A stretch of DNA of 64,000 bases. It comes from Terrisporobacter vanillatitrophus. GTDB lineage: Bacteria; Bacillota; Clostridia; Peptostreptococcales; Peptostreptococcaceae. Within the stretch, counting starts at the first letter, position 1, and the number at the start of each line of letters is the position of its first letter. This document shows, piece by piece, positions 42,856 to 52,358 of the stretch. Location of the stretch: the NCBI RefSeq assembly GCF_051148895.1, contig NZ_CP154625.1:2604001-2668000 (forward strand), given 5' to 3'. The translations under genes and the position numbers were made by a program. Below the pieces are notes generated by a model. That model had not been told where the DNA came from, did no database searches, and worked only from the letters and a program-made list of their open reading frames with translations.

Positions 42856-44766
42856 ATGAATTTAATAAGCTTAGAAAATATAAGTAAAAACTACTCAGAA
42901 AAAACATTATTAAATAATATTTCTCTAGGTATAAATGAAGGAGAAAAAATAGGACTTATCGGTGTTAATGGTACCGGTAAATCTACTTTATTAAAAATAA
43001 TAGCTGGTAGTGAAGAAAGTGAAACTGGAACTATAATCAAGGCTAACAAAGTTAGAATTGAATATCTTCCACAAAATCCATACTACGATGAAGAAGCAAC
43101 TGTTCTTGAACAAGTGTTTAAAGGTACTTCTCCTGAAATGAAATTAATAGGTCAGTACCAAGATATATTAGAAAAAATAAATCATACTTATGATGAACAA
43201 TTGAATAATACACTACTTTCTCTTCAAAACAAAATGGATGATTTAAATCTATGGGATTTGGAAAGTGATGCAAAAACCGTACTTATGAAATTAGGAATAA
43301 AAGACTTTAATCAAAAAGTCAAAGAATTATCTGGTGGACAAAGAAAAAGAGTTTCTCTTGCTTCTGCTTTAATTACTCCTTGTGAGTTGTTAATACTAGA
43401 CGAACCTACTAACCACTTAGATAACGATACAATCGACTGGTTAGAAGAATATTTAAATAAATTTAAAGGTTCATTAATTATGATAACTCACGATAGATAT
43501 TTCTTAGATAGAGTTACTAATAGAATAATAGAATTACATAAAGGTAAGCTATTTAGCTATGAAGGCAACTACTCTGTTTTCTTAGAAAAAAAAGCTGAAA
43601 GACTTGATTTAGAACAATCATCAGAACTTAAACGTCAAAATCTACTTAGAAAAGAACTTGCTTGGGTTAGACGTGGCGCACAGGCCCGTAGTACTAAACA
43701 AAAAGCAAGGCTACAAAGATTTGATGAACTTGTTAATGCAGATAAAGATGTAATTGATGAAAAGTTAGATATCTCTGTAGGATCTTCAAGACTTGGAAAC
43801 AAAATTATAGAAATTCATAATATATCTAAAACTTTTGATGATAAAAAAGTAATAGATAATTTAGAATACACTTTAGCTAGACATGACAGAATAGGTATTA
43901 TAGGGAAAAATGGTTTAGGTAAATCTACTTTAATTAACATACTTGACGGTAAAATCAAACCAGACAGTGGTGAAATTGAAGTAGGTGAAACAGTTAAAAT
44001 AGGTTGTTTCTCTCAAGATGACTCACATATGCATCCTGATATGAGAGCCATCGATTATATAAAAGAAGAAAGTGACTACATTACAACTGCTGATGGAAGT
44101 AAAATTACTGCTTCTCAAATGTGTGAAAAATTCTTATTTGATGGAACTATGCAGTATACTTATATTAGAAATTTATCTGGCGGAGAAAGAAGAAGATTGC
44201 ATCTTCTTAGAATTTTAATGTCTGCACCTAATGTTCTTTTACTAGATGAGCCTACAAATGACTTAGATATAGAAACTTTAAATCGTCTTGAGGACTACTT
44301 AGATGAATTCAAAGGTGTAGTTATAACTGTATCCCATGATAGATACTTCCTTGATAGAATTTGTAATAAAATATTCGCCTATGAAGGTAGGGGTAAAATT
44401 CATATATATACAGGAAATTACAGTGATTATCTAGTATATAGAGAAAATGAAAAAATAGAATTTGAGGAATTTGCTCAAAGTATCCCAAAAGAAGAAAAAC
44501 TTAAGAAAGAAAAACCCAAAAACGATAAAAAACTTAAATTCTCTTTTAATGAACAAAGAGAGTTTGACACTATTGATGATGATATTGCTAAATTAGAAGA
44601 AAAAATAGAAAAACTTGAAGGAGATACAAGTAAGTTTGCAACAAACTTTACAAAACTTCAAGAACTAATGAATGAAAAAGAAAAGTTAGAAAAAGAATTA
44701 GAACATAAGTATGAAAGATGGGAATATTTAAACAATCTAGCAGAAGAAATAGCTAATCAGAAATAA
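42856..44766 (+). CDS. ABC-F family ATPase
   Basis: 636 residues, two ABC domains and no membrane segments. Walker A GVNGTGKSTLLKIIAG and IGKNGLGKSTLINILDG; signatures LSGGQRKRVSLASAL and LSGGERRRLHLLRIL; Walker B LLILDEPTNHLD and LLLDEPTNDLD. The interdomain linker (about 240-310, RKELAWVRRGAQARSTKQKA) is the ABC-F hallmark, and a C-terminal coiled coil (KLEEKIEKLEGD onward) resembles Uup. Acts on the ribosome as a translation factor; antibiotic-protection members share the architecture, so resistance is possible but not indicated. ATG 42856 follows CAAAGGTG. Confidence 0.93.
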   Translation: MNLISLENISKNYSEKTLLNNISLGINEGEKIGLIGVNGTGKSTLLKIIAGSEESETGTIIKANKVRIEYLPQNPYYDEEATVLEQVFKGTSPEMKLIGQYQDILEKINHTYDEQLNNTLLSLQNKMDDLNLWDLESDAKTVLMKLGIKDFNQKVKELSGGQRKRVSLASALITPCELLILDEPTNHLDNDTIDWLEEYLNKFKGSLIMITHDRYFLDRVTNRIIELHKGKLFSYEGNYSVFLEKKAERLDLEQSSELKRQNLLRKELAWVRRGAQARSTKQKARLQRFDELVNADKDVIDEKLDISVGSSRLGNKIIEIHNISKTFDDKKVIDNLEYTLARHDRIGIIGKNGLGKSTLINILDGKIKPDSGEIEVGETVKIGCFSQDDSHMHPDMRAIDYIKEESDYITTADGSKITASQMCEKFLFDGTMQYTYIRNLSGGERRRLHLLRILMSAPNVLLLDEPTNDLDIETLNRLEDYLDEFKGVVITVSHDRYFLDRICNKIFAYEGRGKIHIYTGNYSDYLVYRENEKIEFEEFAQSIPKEEKLKKEKPKNDKKLKFSFNEQREFDTIDDDIAKLEEKIEKLEGDTSKFATNFTKLQELMNEKEKLEKELEHKYERWEYLNNLAEEIANQK

Positions 44767-44856
44767 AATCTCCATCCTTCATAAAGCCAACGCTTAAGTC
44801 TTTACTTTGTGGCAGGCTTATCCCGTTGCTTATAATTTAGTTTGGAGGTTTAAATA

Positions 44857-45591
44857 ATGAAAATAATCGCCCATAGAGGACTAAGCGGATTTTACCCAGA
44901 AAATACCATGCTAGCCTTTAAGAAATGTCTTAACTTAAACATATATGGCATTGAACTGGATGTTCAAAAAACAAAAGACAATCATCTTGTAGTTATACAC
45001 GATGAAAAAGTTGACAGAACATTTAATGGTACCGGTTATGTTAAAGATATGACTTTAAGAGAACTTCAATCTTTAAATTCTAATTTTAAAAATTATGAAA
45101 ATAACAAAGACTGCAAAATACCTACTCTAAAAGAGGTTCTTATATTATTTAAACCGACAAACTTTATAATAAACATAGAACTAAAAAATAATAAAATAAA
45201 ATATAAAAACTTAGAAGAAAATGTGATTAACTTAGTAAAGGACTTAAAAATGGAAAGACGGGTAATTATATCTTCTTTTAGGATGAAAAGCCTTCATAAA
45301 GTAAAAGCTCTTTGCCCTAAAATATCAAGGTCTTATTTGATAAGTGAAAAATTTTATAAATACAGACTTAAAAGTATGATATTTTCAAAAGCTATAAAAA
45401 ACAAATGTACTTATATAAGTGCTAATTATTATATTACAGATAAAGAATTCATTAAAAAAAGCCACAGAAGAGATTTACAAATTCTTTGTTATACAATAAA
45501 TACGGTTGAACAATATGAAAAACTATTAAAACTTAATGTAGATGGCATATTTACAGATTTTCCTAATATCCTCTCTTCAATCAACAAATAA
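44857..45591 (+). CDS. glycerophosphodiester phosphodiesterase
   Basis: 244 residues. GDPD-family TIM barrel: IIAHRGLSGFYPENTMLAF at the N-terminus (catalytic His-Arg and Glu), YGIELDVQKTKDNHLVVIHD near 35 (Glu-Asp metal site and second His). Hydrolyses glycerophosphodiesters to glycerol 3-phosphate. No signal peptide, so it is the cytoplasmic UgpQ-like type. Ninety bases after the ABC-F gene on the same strand; that gap has no clear terminator. The start follows TTGGAGG. Confidence 0.92.
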   Translation: MKIIAHRGLSGFYPENTMLAFKKCLNLNIYGIELDVQKTKDNHLVVIHDEKVDRTFNGTGYVKDMTLRELQSLNSNFKNYENNKDCKIPTLKEVLILFKPTNFIINIELKNNKIKYKNLEENVINLVKDLKMERRVIISSFRMKSLHKVKALCPKISRSYLISEKFYKYRLKSMIFSKAIKNKCTYISANYYITDKEFIKKSHRRDLQILCYTINTVEQYEKLLKLNVDGIFTDFPNILSSINK

Positions 45592-45724
45592 GCTCACGTA
45601 CTTTTATGAAGTTTAACCCAAGTTTTTAATAAATACAAAATGTATAAATACATATATTTGCAAAGTATTGATAAATAACTTTGAAAATTTATTTGAGATT
45701 AATATTAATGACTATAAACTAAAT

Positions 45725-45762
45725 AAAAAAGGTGCTATTTCAAAAAGAAATAACACCTTTTT
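45725..45762. terminator. bidirectional terminator
   Basis: AAAAAAGGTG.TATTTC / GAAATA.CACCTTTTT with a 5-nt loop and one mismatch. Confidence 0.82.
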
Positions 45763-45776
45763 ATTATAATTGCAAA

Positions 45777-46028
45777 TTATACTACTATATTGTTTGTAAG
45801 TGTCATACCTAACAATACAAAGCCAAGAAAAATATTTATAATTCCTAATGTACAATCTTCTGTTTCAGTGTTCACCAATATTTCTGTGAATCCTGTGTAA
45901 AATAATCCCGTTATACACAAGCATGAAATAATTAAAATCGTTGGTATCCCTAAAATATAAATTTGATTAATACCTAAAAATAGTGCTAAAAATAATAATA
46001 AAGTTTCCTGTACTACAGTTAATATCAT
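45777..46028 (-). CDS. hypothetical small membrane protein
   Basis: 83 residues, about three hydrophobic segments: LLLFLALFLGINQIYILG, IPTILIISCLCITGLFYTG and IINIFLGFVLLGMTLT. A short polar loop with ETEDCT separates the last two. I do not recognise the family. The GGAGG site, an uninterrupted frame and its own terminator support it as real. Monocistronic. Confidence 0.72.
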   Translation of the reverse strand: MILTVVQETLLLFLALFLGINQIYILGIPTILIISCLCITGLFYTGFTEILVNTETEDCTLGIINIFLGFVLLGMTLTNNIVV

Positions 46029-46124
46029 TTTCTATTCCTCCATTCCCCCTTTATACCCCTATTGTATTTCACTTCTTTCAAAAAATCCATAAGATTTAAA
46101 ATTTTCTGTAAATACATTTCATAA

Positions 46125-46152
46125 AAAATACACTTCTGATGAAGTGTATTTT
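46125..46152. terminator. terminator of DUF3867-like gene
   Basis: AAAATACACTTC-TGAT-GAAGTGTATTTT, perfect 12-bp stem. Confidence 0.85.
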
Positions 46153-46774
46153 AATAATCATATTCTTTACAGTTTTCACAAATAGTTATTTTTAATTTTT
46201 TATTATAAATACTTTTGTATGATAATAATAATTCGTTCAGTTGAGCGTCTACCAAATTTATGGAACCTTCACTAATTAAAGTTACTTTTTCTTTTTCAAT
46301 AATAATTTTCATATCATTTACTTCACTCTTAAAAAAAGTTATTATTAGCTCCTTACTTTCTAAGTCTTTATTGTATTTTTTATAAAAATCAGAATTTTTA
46401 TCTATATCATTATCTATTTTTTCTTTTATTTCATTTATTGTACTTTGTGTATTATTTGTAGGATTAAATTTATTTAAATCATCAAAGCTTAAGTTATTAG
46501 GATTTAACCCAAGATTTCTTATTTGCTGGTCTAGTTCTGTTGGATCTACCCCATATCTTTCCATTAATTTATTTTGCATCTTCAAAAACTTTTCTTGAGA
46601 TATATTATTTTCTCTCATATATTCATATATTTTAGATGTAAATTGAGACATAGTCATACTTCCATCTGCCACAGAGAAATATAAATCATACATATAATTT
46701 TCAAATTTATCTACATCACTGTCTTTCACTTTATTTTTTAATTCATTAAAATCAATTATTCTATCATCAGACAT
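46151..46774 (-). CDS. DUF3867-like hypothetical protein
   Basis: 207 residues. The N-terminal 80 residues (IIDFNELKNKVKDSDVDKFE, then MSQFTSKIYEYMRENNISQE) are helical and resemble the clostridial DUF3867 family; I am fairly but not fully sure. The middle (about 100-140) is Asn/Asp-rich and probably disordered. The C-terminus, ITICENCKEYDY, has a CxxC pair. Soluble, no signal. ATG 46774 follows GCAGGAGG. Confidence 0.65.
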   Translation of the reverse strand: MSDDRIIDFNELKNKVKDSDVDKFENYMYDLYFSVADGSMTMSQFTSKIYEYMRENNISQEKFLKMQNKLMERYGVDPTELDQQIRNLGLNPNNLSFDDLNKFNPTNNTQSTINEIKEKIDNDIDKNSDFYKKYNKDLESKELIITFFKSEVNDMKIIIEKEKVTLISEGSINLVDAQLNELLLSYKSIYNKKLKITICENCKEYDY

Positions 46775-46932
46775 GTTAATTCCTCCTGCCAAAATTGTAC
46801 TTAATATGAATTATACCACACTTATTTAAATATACATAATATAAAAAGAAATGTGGTGATTATTTTGTCATTTCGTCTCTTTCTTATTTTTGCTATTTTA
46901 TTAATATCGGTTACACCTCAAAATAGATCATC

Positions 46933-46956
46933 TTAAGGGTAGTTTACTATCCTTAA
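46933..46956. terminator. terminator overlapping LD-carboxypeptidase stop
   Basis: TTAAGGGTAG-TTTA-CTATCCTTAA, one wobble. The plus-strand side is followed by a T-rich stretch. Confidence 0.55.
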
Positions 46957-47870
46957 TTCATGCTTTTTATTATTTTTATTTCATTTTCATTACAGTTAAG
47001 ATAACAATTCATATTTAAAGGTATAGTAACCATAGGTATACAGTGACCAGATTTCAAATTACATATAGTTGGTTTTTTATTTTTTATAGCAATTTCTCTA
47101 AGTATATTTAAAATTACTTCGTCATTTTCAAATGCTTTTTTGCAATTTGTAAATTCTCCAAATATTATTCCATTACAATCATTAAATTTCCCCGCCATTT
47201 GAATATGATTTAACATTTTATCAACTTTATAAGTATACTCTCCTATTTCTTCAATAAATATTATTTTATTCTTAGTGCTTATTTCATATTCAGTTCCTAG
47301 CGTTGAAACAATAACAGATAAATTTCCTCCAGTTATTATACCCTCACAACGACCTTTATATAAAGAAATCAATTTTTCATTAGGTGGATTTTCAATTATT
47401 AATTCTTCTTTGAAATTTAAAGCTTTTATCAATGAATCATAAGTAAAATTATCCCATTTTTTTATGCTTGCTGCCATAATTCCATGATAGGTTACTAAGT
47501 TAGATAGCTGATTTATAGCTATATGAAGAGCTGTAACATCAGAAAAACCTATAAATATTTTAGGATTATCTCTAATTATAGTAAAATCTATTAAATCAAG
47601 AATCCTAGCGCATCCATATCCTCCCCTAACACAAATAATAGCGTCTATATCCTTATCTAAAAACATTCGCTCTAAATCTAGCGCTCTATCTTTATCTTTA
47701 CCACTTAAATATCCTTTGTATGATAGATAACAACTCTTTCCTATTTTGACTTGATAACCCAATCTATTTAATTCATATTTTATTTCTTCTATTTTTATAT
47801 TTCTTAAAGGTCCTGCTGGTGCAATTAGCCCTATTGTATCTCCTTTTTTCAAAGGCTTTGGATACCTCAT
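46953..47870 (-). CDS. LD-carboxypeptidase (S66 family, LdcA/MccF-like)
   Basis: 305 residues. Starts with GDTIGLIAPAGPLRNIKIEE; the nucleophile Ser is expected in the strand after ICVRGGYGCARILDLIDF, in the segment FIGFSDVTALHIAI (GxSDxT), and the Glu/His partners lie in IIFIEEIGEYTYKVD and LKSGHCIPMVTIPL. Family members trim tetrapeptides of peptidoglycan in the cytosol (LdcA) or cleave microcin C (MccF). No signal peptide. ATG 47870 follows TGGGGGA. Confidence 0.9.
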   Translation of the reverse strand: MRYPKPLKKGDTIGLIAPAGPLRNIKIEEIKYELNRLGYQVKIGKSCYLSYKGYLSGKDKDRALDLERMFLDKDIDAIICVRGGYGCARILDLIDFTIIRDNPKIFIGFSDVTALHIAINQLSNLVTYHGIMAASIKKWDNFTYDSLIKALNFKEELIIENPPNEKLISLYKGRCEGIITGGNLSVIVSTLGTEYEISTKNKIIFIEEIGEYTYKVDKMLNHIQMAGKFNDCNGIIFGEFTNCKKAFENDEVILNILREIAIKNKKPTICNLKSGHCIPMVTIPLNMNCYLNCNENEIKIIKSMN

Positions 47871-47995
47871 ATTATCCCCCATTCCATAACATTTTACTTA
47901 TTTATTAGCATTTTATACGAATTCCAATCGTAAATATTACTATAAGTAAATTTATAAATATTTATAGTTATATATTATTAAAATCTTTCTAGGAG

Positions 47996-48430
47996 TTGAT
48001 TAATATAAAAAAAGAAAAAATAATATTAAAATTTACCATGTTTTCTTTTATTCTCTATATGGTTACTATGTTAATTTTTGAGATAATTATATACACAATA
48101 GCTGGAATAGGTTTTTTGTCTTTTTTAGGATTTACATATGATTCATATATAAGTGTTATAATCTTTCTAATAATTTGCTATATTATGCTTATACCTGCTG
48201 ATTATTATACTTCTATTTTAATTGGTTTATTTAAAGCTAAAAGCAATATTTCTAGGTTTCAACAAAGGGCCATAGATTTTATTTTATATACTTCTTTTTC
48301 TTGTTTAGTCGTTGGAATTGTGGATTTTTTTATAGAAGGAATAAGTATAAGTCCTGCTAATCAAATTCTCTTTGTTTTACTTTATTATCTACTCGAAATA
48401 TATTCTGATGTTTTACTTTTAAATAAATAA
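47996..48430 (+). CDS. YrvL-like membrane protein, start uncertain
   Basis: About 144 residues if it begins at TTG 47996. Four hydrophobic segments; GIGFLSFLGFTYDSYIS near 36 resembles the conserved loop of the YrvL regulatory membrane protein family (YrvL restrains an anti-sigma/oxalate-decarboxylase system in Bacillus), a tentative assignment. The TTG touches AGGAG with no spacing, so translation may instead begin at a rare ATA or ATT codon a few positions later, or at ATG 48038. Confidence 0.58.
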   Translation: MINIKKEKIILKFTMFSFILYMVTMLIFEIIIYTIAGIGFLSFLGFTYDSYISVIIFLIICYIMLIPADYYTSILIGLFKAKSNISRFQQRAIDFILYTSFSCLVVGIVDFFIEGISISPANQILFVLLYYLLEIYSDVLLLNK

Positions 48431-48460
48431 AAAAAGTCTATCAAAAGATAGACTTTTTTT
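48429..48460. terminator. shared bidirectional terminator
   Basis: AAAAAAGTCTATC-AAAA-GATAGACTTTTTTT between convergent genes. Confidence 0.87.
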
Positions 48461-49736
48461 ATTTATTTAAAAGTATTAATTTTTCAATTTCATTAGTCAT
48501 TTCACAAGATTGGATCCAAAACTCATCTATATCTACCACTGTTTCGCTTACATTTGCAAACTCACATGCAAATCCTGTAACGTGGCTATTTATTGTTGAA
48601 AGAACACTAGATTTTAAATTATCAAGATTTCTATTTCCTATTTCATTTATAAAATCTTTTATTAGCTGTTCTTCACCATTATCTTTATCAAATTTTATTA
48701 CTACTTCTTTCTCATTTGTAAATTTTTTAATAGTAATAGTGTTATCTTGCAAGTCTGCATAAATTTCTCCATGAGTAAACATAAGTGTCATGTTTCTATT
48801 TTCTTCCTTAGTAAATGCACTAATATTAAGTGTAGCTGTAATATTATTTTTAAATTTAAGTATACTTATTAAATTATCAGAAACATTATTATCACAAGAA
48901 TATACACATTGCCCATATTGTCCTTCTTTTAATATATCCTTTAAATTTTCCTTAGTTGGATTTATATGTACTGCCTTGCTCATTTCTTCATTATTTAAAT
49001 AAATTCTTTGAGCGCAATAAGGGCATTCTTCATCTTTGCTACATCTTATACATAATTCACTCATATTCATTTGTAGATTTTTTCTTGTAAAGTGATTAAG
49101 TTGGCCAAAAGAAGAAATCTTTTCACATTGTGAATTTGTTAAGAATTCAAGTATATCTAAATCATAACAGCTATTTGTTAAAATAAGTGGAGCTGTATCA
49201 CTATCCAGTCTCCAATTTCCTCTTACAAAATTATGTACGAATTTTTCGTACCCTATATAAGAATTATAATTAATATTAATTAAGCTTCCCATCTCTTTAC
49301 TTGCTATTATTTCTTTAAGCTTCAAGAATAAATTTGAATATCTATAAGGCATTACAACCATAAAAACTCTATCTTTGTTATTTTCACATACATCTTTTAA
49401 ATGAACTAATTTATCTAAGTTATTAGCCACAGGGCCTTCCACTAAAACATCATAGCCTTTTTCTAAAGCAGCCGCAGCTATATAAAAATGCGTATTATCA
49501 TTACTACACACTATAACTGCATCTGCTATTTTTTCTTTTTGAAAAAAATCATTTATATCTTCAAAGACTTTATCCTCAGACAAATTAAACATTTCTTTAA
49601 ATTTTTGTCTTCTTCCTATTTTACTTTCTACAACTGCTACAACTTCACACATATCATTATTATTTTTTATAAATTCACCATAAGTATATCTACCTCTTAC
49701 ACCTGCTCCAATTATAGCTAATTTAACTTTATTCAT
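48459..49736 (-). CDS. Gfo/Idh/MocA-family oxidoreductase
   Basis: 425 residues. N-terminal Rossmann fold with KLAIIGAGVRGRYTYGEF (GxGxxG) and ADAVIVCSNDNTHFYIAAAA near 70, then VLVEGPVANNLDKL with Gly-Pro where many members have the catalytic EKP. The C-terminal domain has an unusual cysteine run (SELCIRCSKDEECPYCAQRI near 230, and QCVYSCDN), possibly metal binding. Family members reduce or oxidise sugars and related polyols with NAD(P). Substrate unknown. The start follows AAAGGGGA. Confidence 0.87.
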   Translation of the reverse strand: MNKVKLAIIGAGVRGRYTYGEFIKNNNDMCEVVAVVESKIGRRQKFKEMFNLSEDKVFEDINDFFQKEKIADAVIVCSNDNTHFYIAAAALEKGYDVLVEGPVANNLDKLVHLKDVCENNKDRVFMVVMPYRYSNLFLKLKEIIASKEMGSLININYNSYIGYEKFVHNFVRGNWRLDSDTAPLILTNSCYDLDILEFLTNSQCEKISSFGQLNHFTRKNLQMNMSELCIRCSKDEECPYCAQRIYLNNEEMSKAVHINPTKENLKDILKEGQYGQCVYSCDNNVSDNLISILKFKNNITATLNISAFTKEENRNMTLMFTHGEIYADLQDNTITIKKFTNEKEVVIKFDKDNGEEQLIKDFINEIGNRNLDNLKSSVLSTINSHVTGFACEFANVSETVVDIDEFWIQSCEMTNEIEKLILLNK

Positions 49737-49820
49737 TTAACAATCCCCTTTATTAGAAAAATAAATTACCTCTATAAATAATTATAATATACATTTTTCA
49801 TATTTAGATTATTTTCTTAA

Positions 49821-50021
49821 CTAATCTTGTCTTTTGTTATATAAAAAAATATATATAACTGTAGCAAAGATTATAAAGTTACCTACAACACTAAGGCTAG
49901 CAAATACTCCTGATGATATTAAATAAATAAATTGCATATCTAACATTGACTCATAGACCATAAGAAACCTTTGTAAAGCTGTAATTAATGAGAATGTAGA
50001 AAAGAAAAATACAATAGTCAA
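49821..50021 (-). CDS. hypothetical small membrane protein, start uncertain
   Basis: Up to 66 residues, with two hydrophobic segments (IVFFFSTFSLITAL and YLISSGVFASLSVVGNFIIFATVIYIFLY) and a charged C-terminus NKRQD. It begins with TTG behind a poor site (GGG); an ATG further in (MVYESMLDMQF) is an alternative. Divergent from the BusR-like gene. No family recognised. Confidence 0.42.
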   Translation of the reverse strand: MTIVFFFSTFSLITALQRFLMVYESMLDMQFIYLISSGVFASLSVVGNFIIFATVIYIFLYNKRQD

Positions 50022-50164
50022 CTTTTTATACCCATTTCATGACATTTATATTTATATATATTCATATTTTTTATGATAGCATATTGCATATTTCTAAATT
50101 ATATATACAATATTAATAGTGATATTATTTTATATTTTACAATTTTAAAGTAGAAGGTGAATAA

Positions 50165-50785
50165 ATGAAAGAAAAATATACCATTCCTATATATCAAAAA
50201 ATAGCATTAGATTTAGCAAATAAGATACATACTGGGGACGTAAAAGAAGGTAGTACTCTTTATGGTCGTTCTATACTTGCTGGAAAATATAATGTTTCTC
50301 CAGAGACAATAAGAAGGGCAATAAAGCTATTAGAAGATATCGACATAGTTGAAAGTATAAAAGGTAAGGGTGTAATAGTATTATCTTCAAATAATGCATT
50401 ATCTTTTATAAAAAAATATGAAGATATTACAAATATATCTTCTTATAAAAGTAACTTATATAGATTACTTGAAGATAAATCAAGAATTGATAACGATATA
50501 ATTCTTACATTAAATAAAATATTAGATTATTCTGATAGATTAGAAGTTATTAATCCGCTAGTCCCAATACAATTTACTGTAGAAGCTCACTGTAAATTTA
50601 TTGGAAAGACAGCAGCCGAAACTAAATTTTGGCAAAATACTGGTGCTACCATTGTTGCAATAAAAAGAGGAGATGAATTAATTATTTCTCCAGGACCTTA
50701 TATAGTATTTATGGAAAAAGATATCTTATTAGTTGTTGGCGATAGATATATTTACAACTCAGTGCCAACTTTCTTATACGATTAA
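50165..50785 (+). CDS. BusR-like GntR/RCK_C transcriptional regulator
   Basis: 206 residues. N-terminal GntR winged helix (IPIYQKIALDLANKIHTGDV to ESIKGKGVIV, about 8-75), a helical linker (80-125) and a C-terminal RCK_C/TrkA-C domain (GKTAAETKFWQNTGATIVAI to LLVVGDRYIYN). This exact architecture is that of BusR, the c-di-AMP-responsive repressor of osmolyte uptake genes in Firmicutes; c-di-AMP binding here is inferred from it. No transporter is adjacent, so targets would lie elsewhere. The start follows AGAAGGTG. Confidence 0.85.
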   Translation: MKEKYTIPIYQKIALDLANKIHTGDVKEGSTLYGRSILAGKYNVSPETIRRAIKLLEDIDIVESIKGKGVIVLSSNNALSFIKKYEDITNISSYKSNLYRLLEDKSRIDNDIILTLNKILDYSDRLEVINPLVPIQFTVEAHCKFIGKTAAETKFWQNTGATIVAIKRGDELIISPGPYIVFMEKDILLVVGDRYIYNSVPTFLYD

Positions 50786-50812
50786 TTTTTAACTTGGAAA
50801 TTTACTATTCAT

Positions 50813-50848
50813 AAAGGCATATGAAGTTTGCAATCTTCATTATGCCTT
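50813..50848. terminator. bidirectional terminator between regulator and glpK
   Basis: AAGGCATATGAAG / CTTCA.TATGCCTT with one bulge; TTCTTATT follows on the plus strand. Confidence 0.7.
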
Positions 50849-50852
50849 CTTA

Positions 50853-52358
50853 TTATTCTTCGTCTTCTCTAGCCCAATCAAGCGCTCTAGATACAGACTT
50901 TTTCCATCCTTTGTATAGTTTTTTTCTTTTCTCCTCTTCCATAATTGGTGTAAAATGCTTATCTAACTTACAATTATTTTTTATACTACTAAGATCATCA
51001 TAAAAACCTACTGCTAATCCTGCTAAGTATGCTGCACCAAGAGCCGTTGTCTCTACAATTTTAGGTCTATTTATATTTACATTTAAAATATCTGATTGAA
51101 ACTGCATTAAGAAATTATTTTTACTAGCACCACCATCAACTCTTAAGTCTTTTAATAATATTTTAGAGTCTTCTTCCATGGCAGAAAGCATATCCTTAGT
51201 TTGATAAGCTATAGATTCTAAAGTTGCTCTAATTATATGCTCTTTTTTAGCCCCTCTACTAAGGCCAAGTATAGTTCCCCTTGCATACATATCCCAATAA
51301 GGCGCACCAAGACCTGTAAAAGCTGGTACCACATATACACCATTTGTATCCTTTACTTTATTTGCATAATCCTCACTATCAGAAGCATTCTTTAACATAC
51401 GAAGTTCATCTCTAAGCCATTGAATAGATGCACCACCCATAAATATACTTCCTTCTAAGGCATAAGTTACACTCCCTTCTATACCCCATGCAATTGTAGT
51501 TAATAATCCATTTTTTGATTTAACTAATTTGTTTCCTGTATTCATTAATAAGAAGCATCCTGTTCCATAAGTATTTTTAGCACTACCTTCTTCAAAACAA
51601 GTTTGTCCAAATAATGCTGCTTGTTGATCTCCTGCACAACCTGCAATAGGTACTTCTTCTCCTAGTATTTTCATATCTGTATTACCATATATGTAACTAG
51701 ATGGTCTAACTTCAGGAAGCATACTTAATGGAATATCAAGCTCTTTTAGTATATCTCCATCCCATTTTAATTCATTTATGTTAAACATCATAGTTCTAGA
51801 AGCATTGGAGTAATCTGTAACATGAACTTTTTTATTTGTTAACTTCCATATTATCCAAGTATCTACTGTTCCAAATAAAAGATCTCCTCTTTCAGCTTTT
51901 TGTCTAGCATCTTTTACATTGTCTAATATCCATTTAACTTTTGTTGCAGAAAAATATGCATCTATTATAAGACCAGTCTTGTCTCTTATAACCTGTTCTA
52001 AATTTTTTTCCTTCAATTCATCACAAATCTTTGAGGTTCTTCTACATTGCCATACAATAGCGTTATAAATCGGTTTTCCTGTATTTTTATCCCATACTAT
52101 TGTAGTTTCTCTTTGATTTGTTATTCCTATGGCAGCTATTTCTTTTGGATCTATTGATGCAGTTTCTATCGCTTCCCTCATAACACCACTTTGACATCCC
52201 CAAATTTCCATAGGATCATGTTCTACCCATCCTGACTGTGGGAATATTTGACTAAACTCCTTTTGAGATACAGATACTATCTCACCTTGTTTATTAAAAA
52301 TTACCGCTCTAGAACTTGTTGTTCCTTGATCAAGGGCAATTACATATTTTTTTTTCAT
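50853..52358 (-). CDS. glpK: glycerol kinase
   Basis: 501 residues, full family length. Phosphorylates glycerol to glycerol 3-phosphate. FGGY-kinase features: YVIALDQGTTSSRAVIF at the N-terminus, QSGWVEHDPMEIW near 45, GITNQRETTIVWDKNTGKPI near 80, CAGDQQAALFGQ near 265 and the ATPase motif DGGASKNNFLMQFQSDILN near 405. No glpF or glpO/D gene is adjacent. ATG 52358 follows GGGAGG. Confidence 0.97.
   Translation of the reverse strand: MKKKYVIALDQGTTSSRAVIFNKQGEIVSVSQKEFSQIFPQSGWVEHDPMEIWGCQSGVMREAIETASIDPKEIAAIGITNQRETTIVWDKNTGKPIYNAIVWQCRRTSKICDELKEKNLEQVIRDKTGLIIDAYFSATKVKWILDNVKDARQKAERGDLLFGTVDTWIIWKLTNKKVHVTDYSNASRTMMFNINELKWDGDILKELDIPLSMLPEVRPSSYIYGNTDMKILGEEVPIAGCAGDQQAALFGQTCFEEGSAKNTYGTGCFLLMNTGNKLVKSKNGLLTTIAWGIEGSVTYALEGSIFMGGASIQWLRDELRMLKNASDSEDYANKVKDTNGVYVVPAFTGLGAPYWDMYARGTILGLSRGAKKEHIIRATLESIAYQTKDMLSAMEEDSKILLKDLRVDGGASKNNFLMQFQSDILNVNINRPKIVETTALGAAYLAGLAVGFYDDLSSIKNNCKLDKHFTPIMEEEKRKKLYKGWKKSVSRALDWAREDEE

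Noticed and set aside
42856..44766. Antibiotic-resistance ABC-F
   Set aside because: The long C-terminal coiled coil and linker fit the housekeeping Uup-like group at least as well; nothing nearby indicates resistance.
44767..44856. Structured RNA or terminator between the ABC-F and glycerophosphodiesterase genes
   Set aside because: Only weak 4-5 bp pairings (AAGCC/GGCTT) without a U-tract could be drawn.
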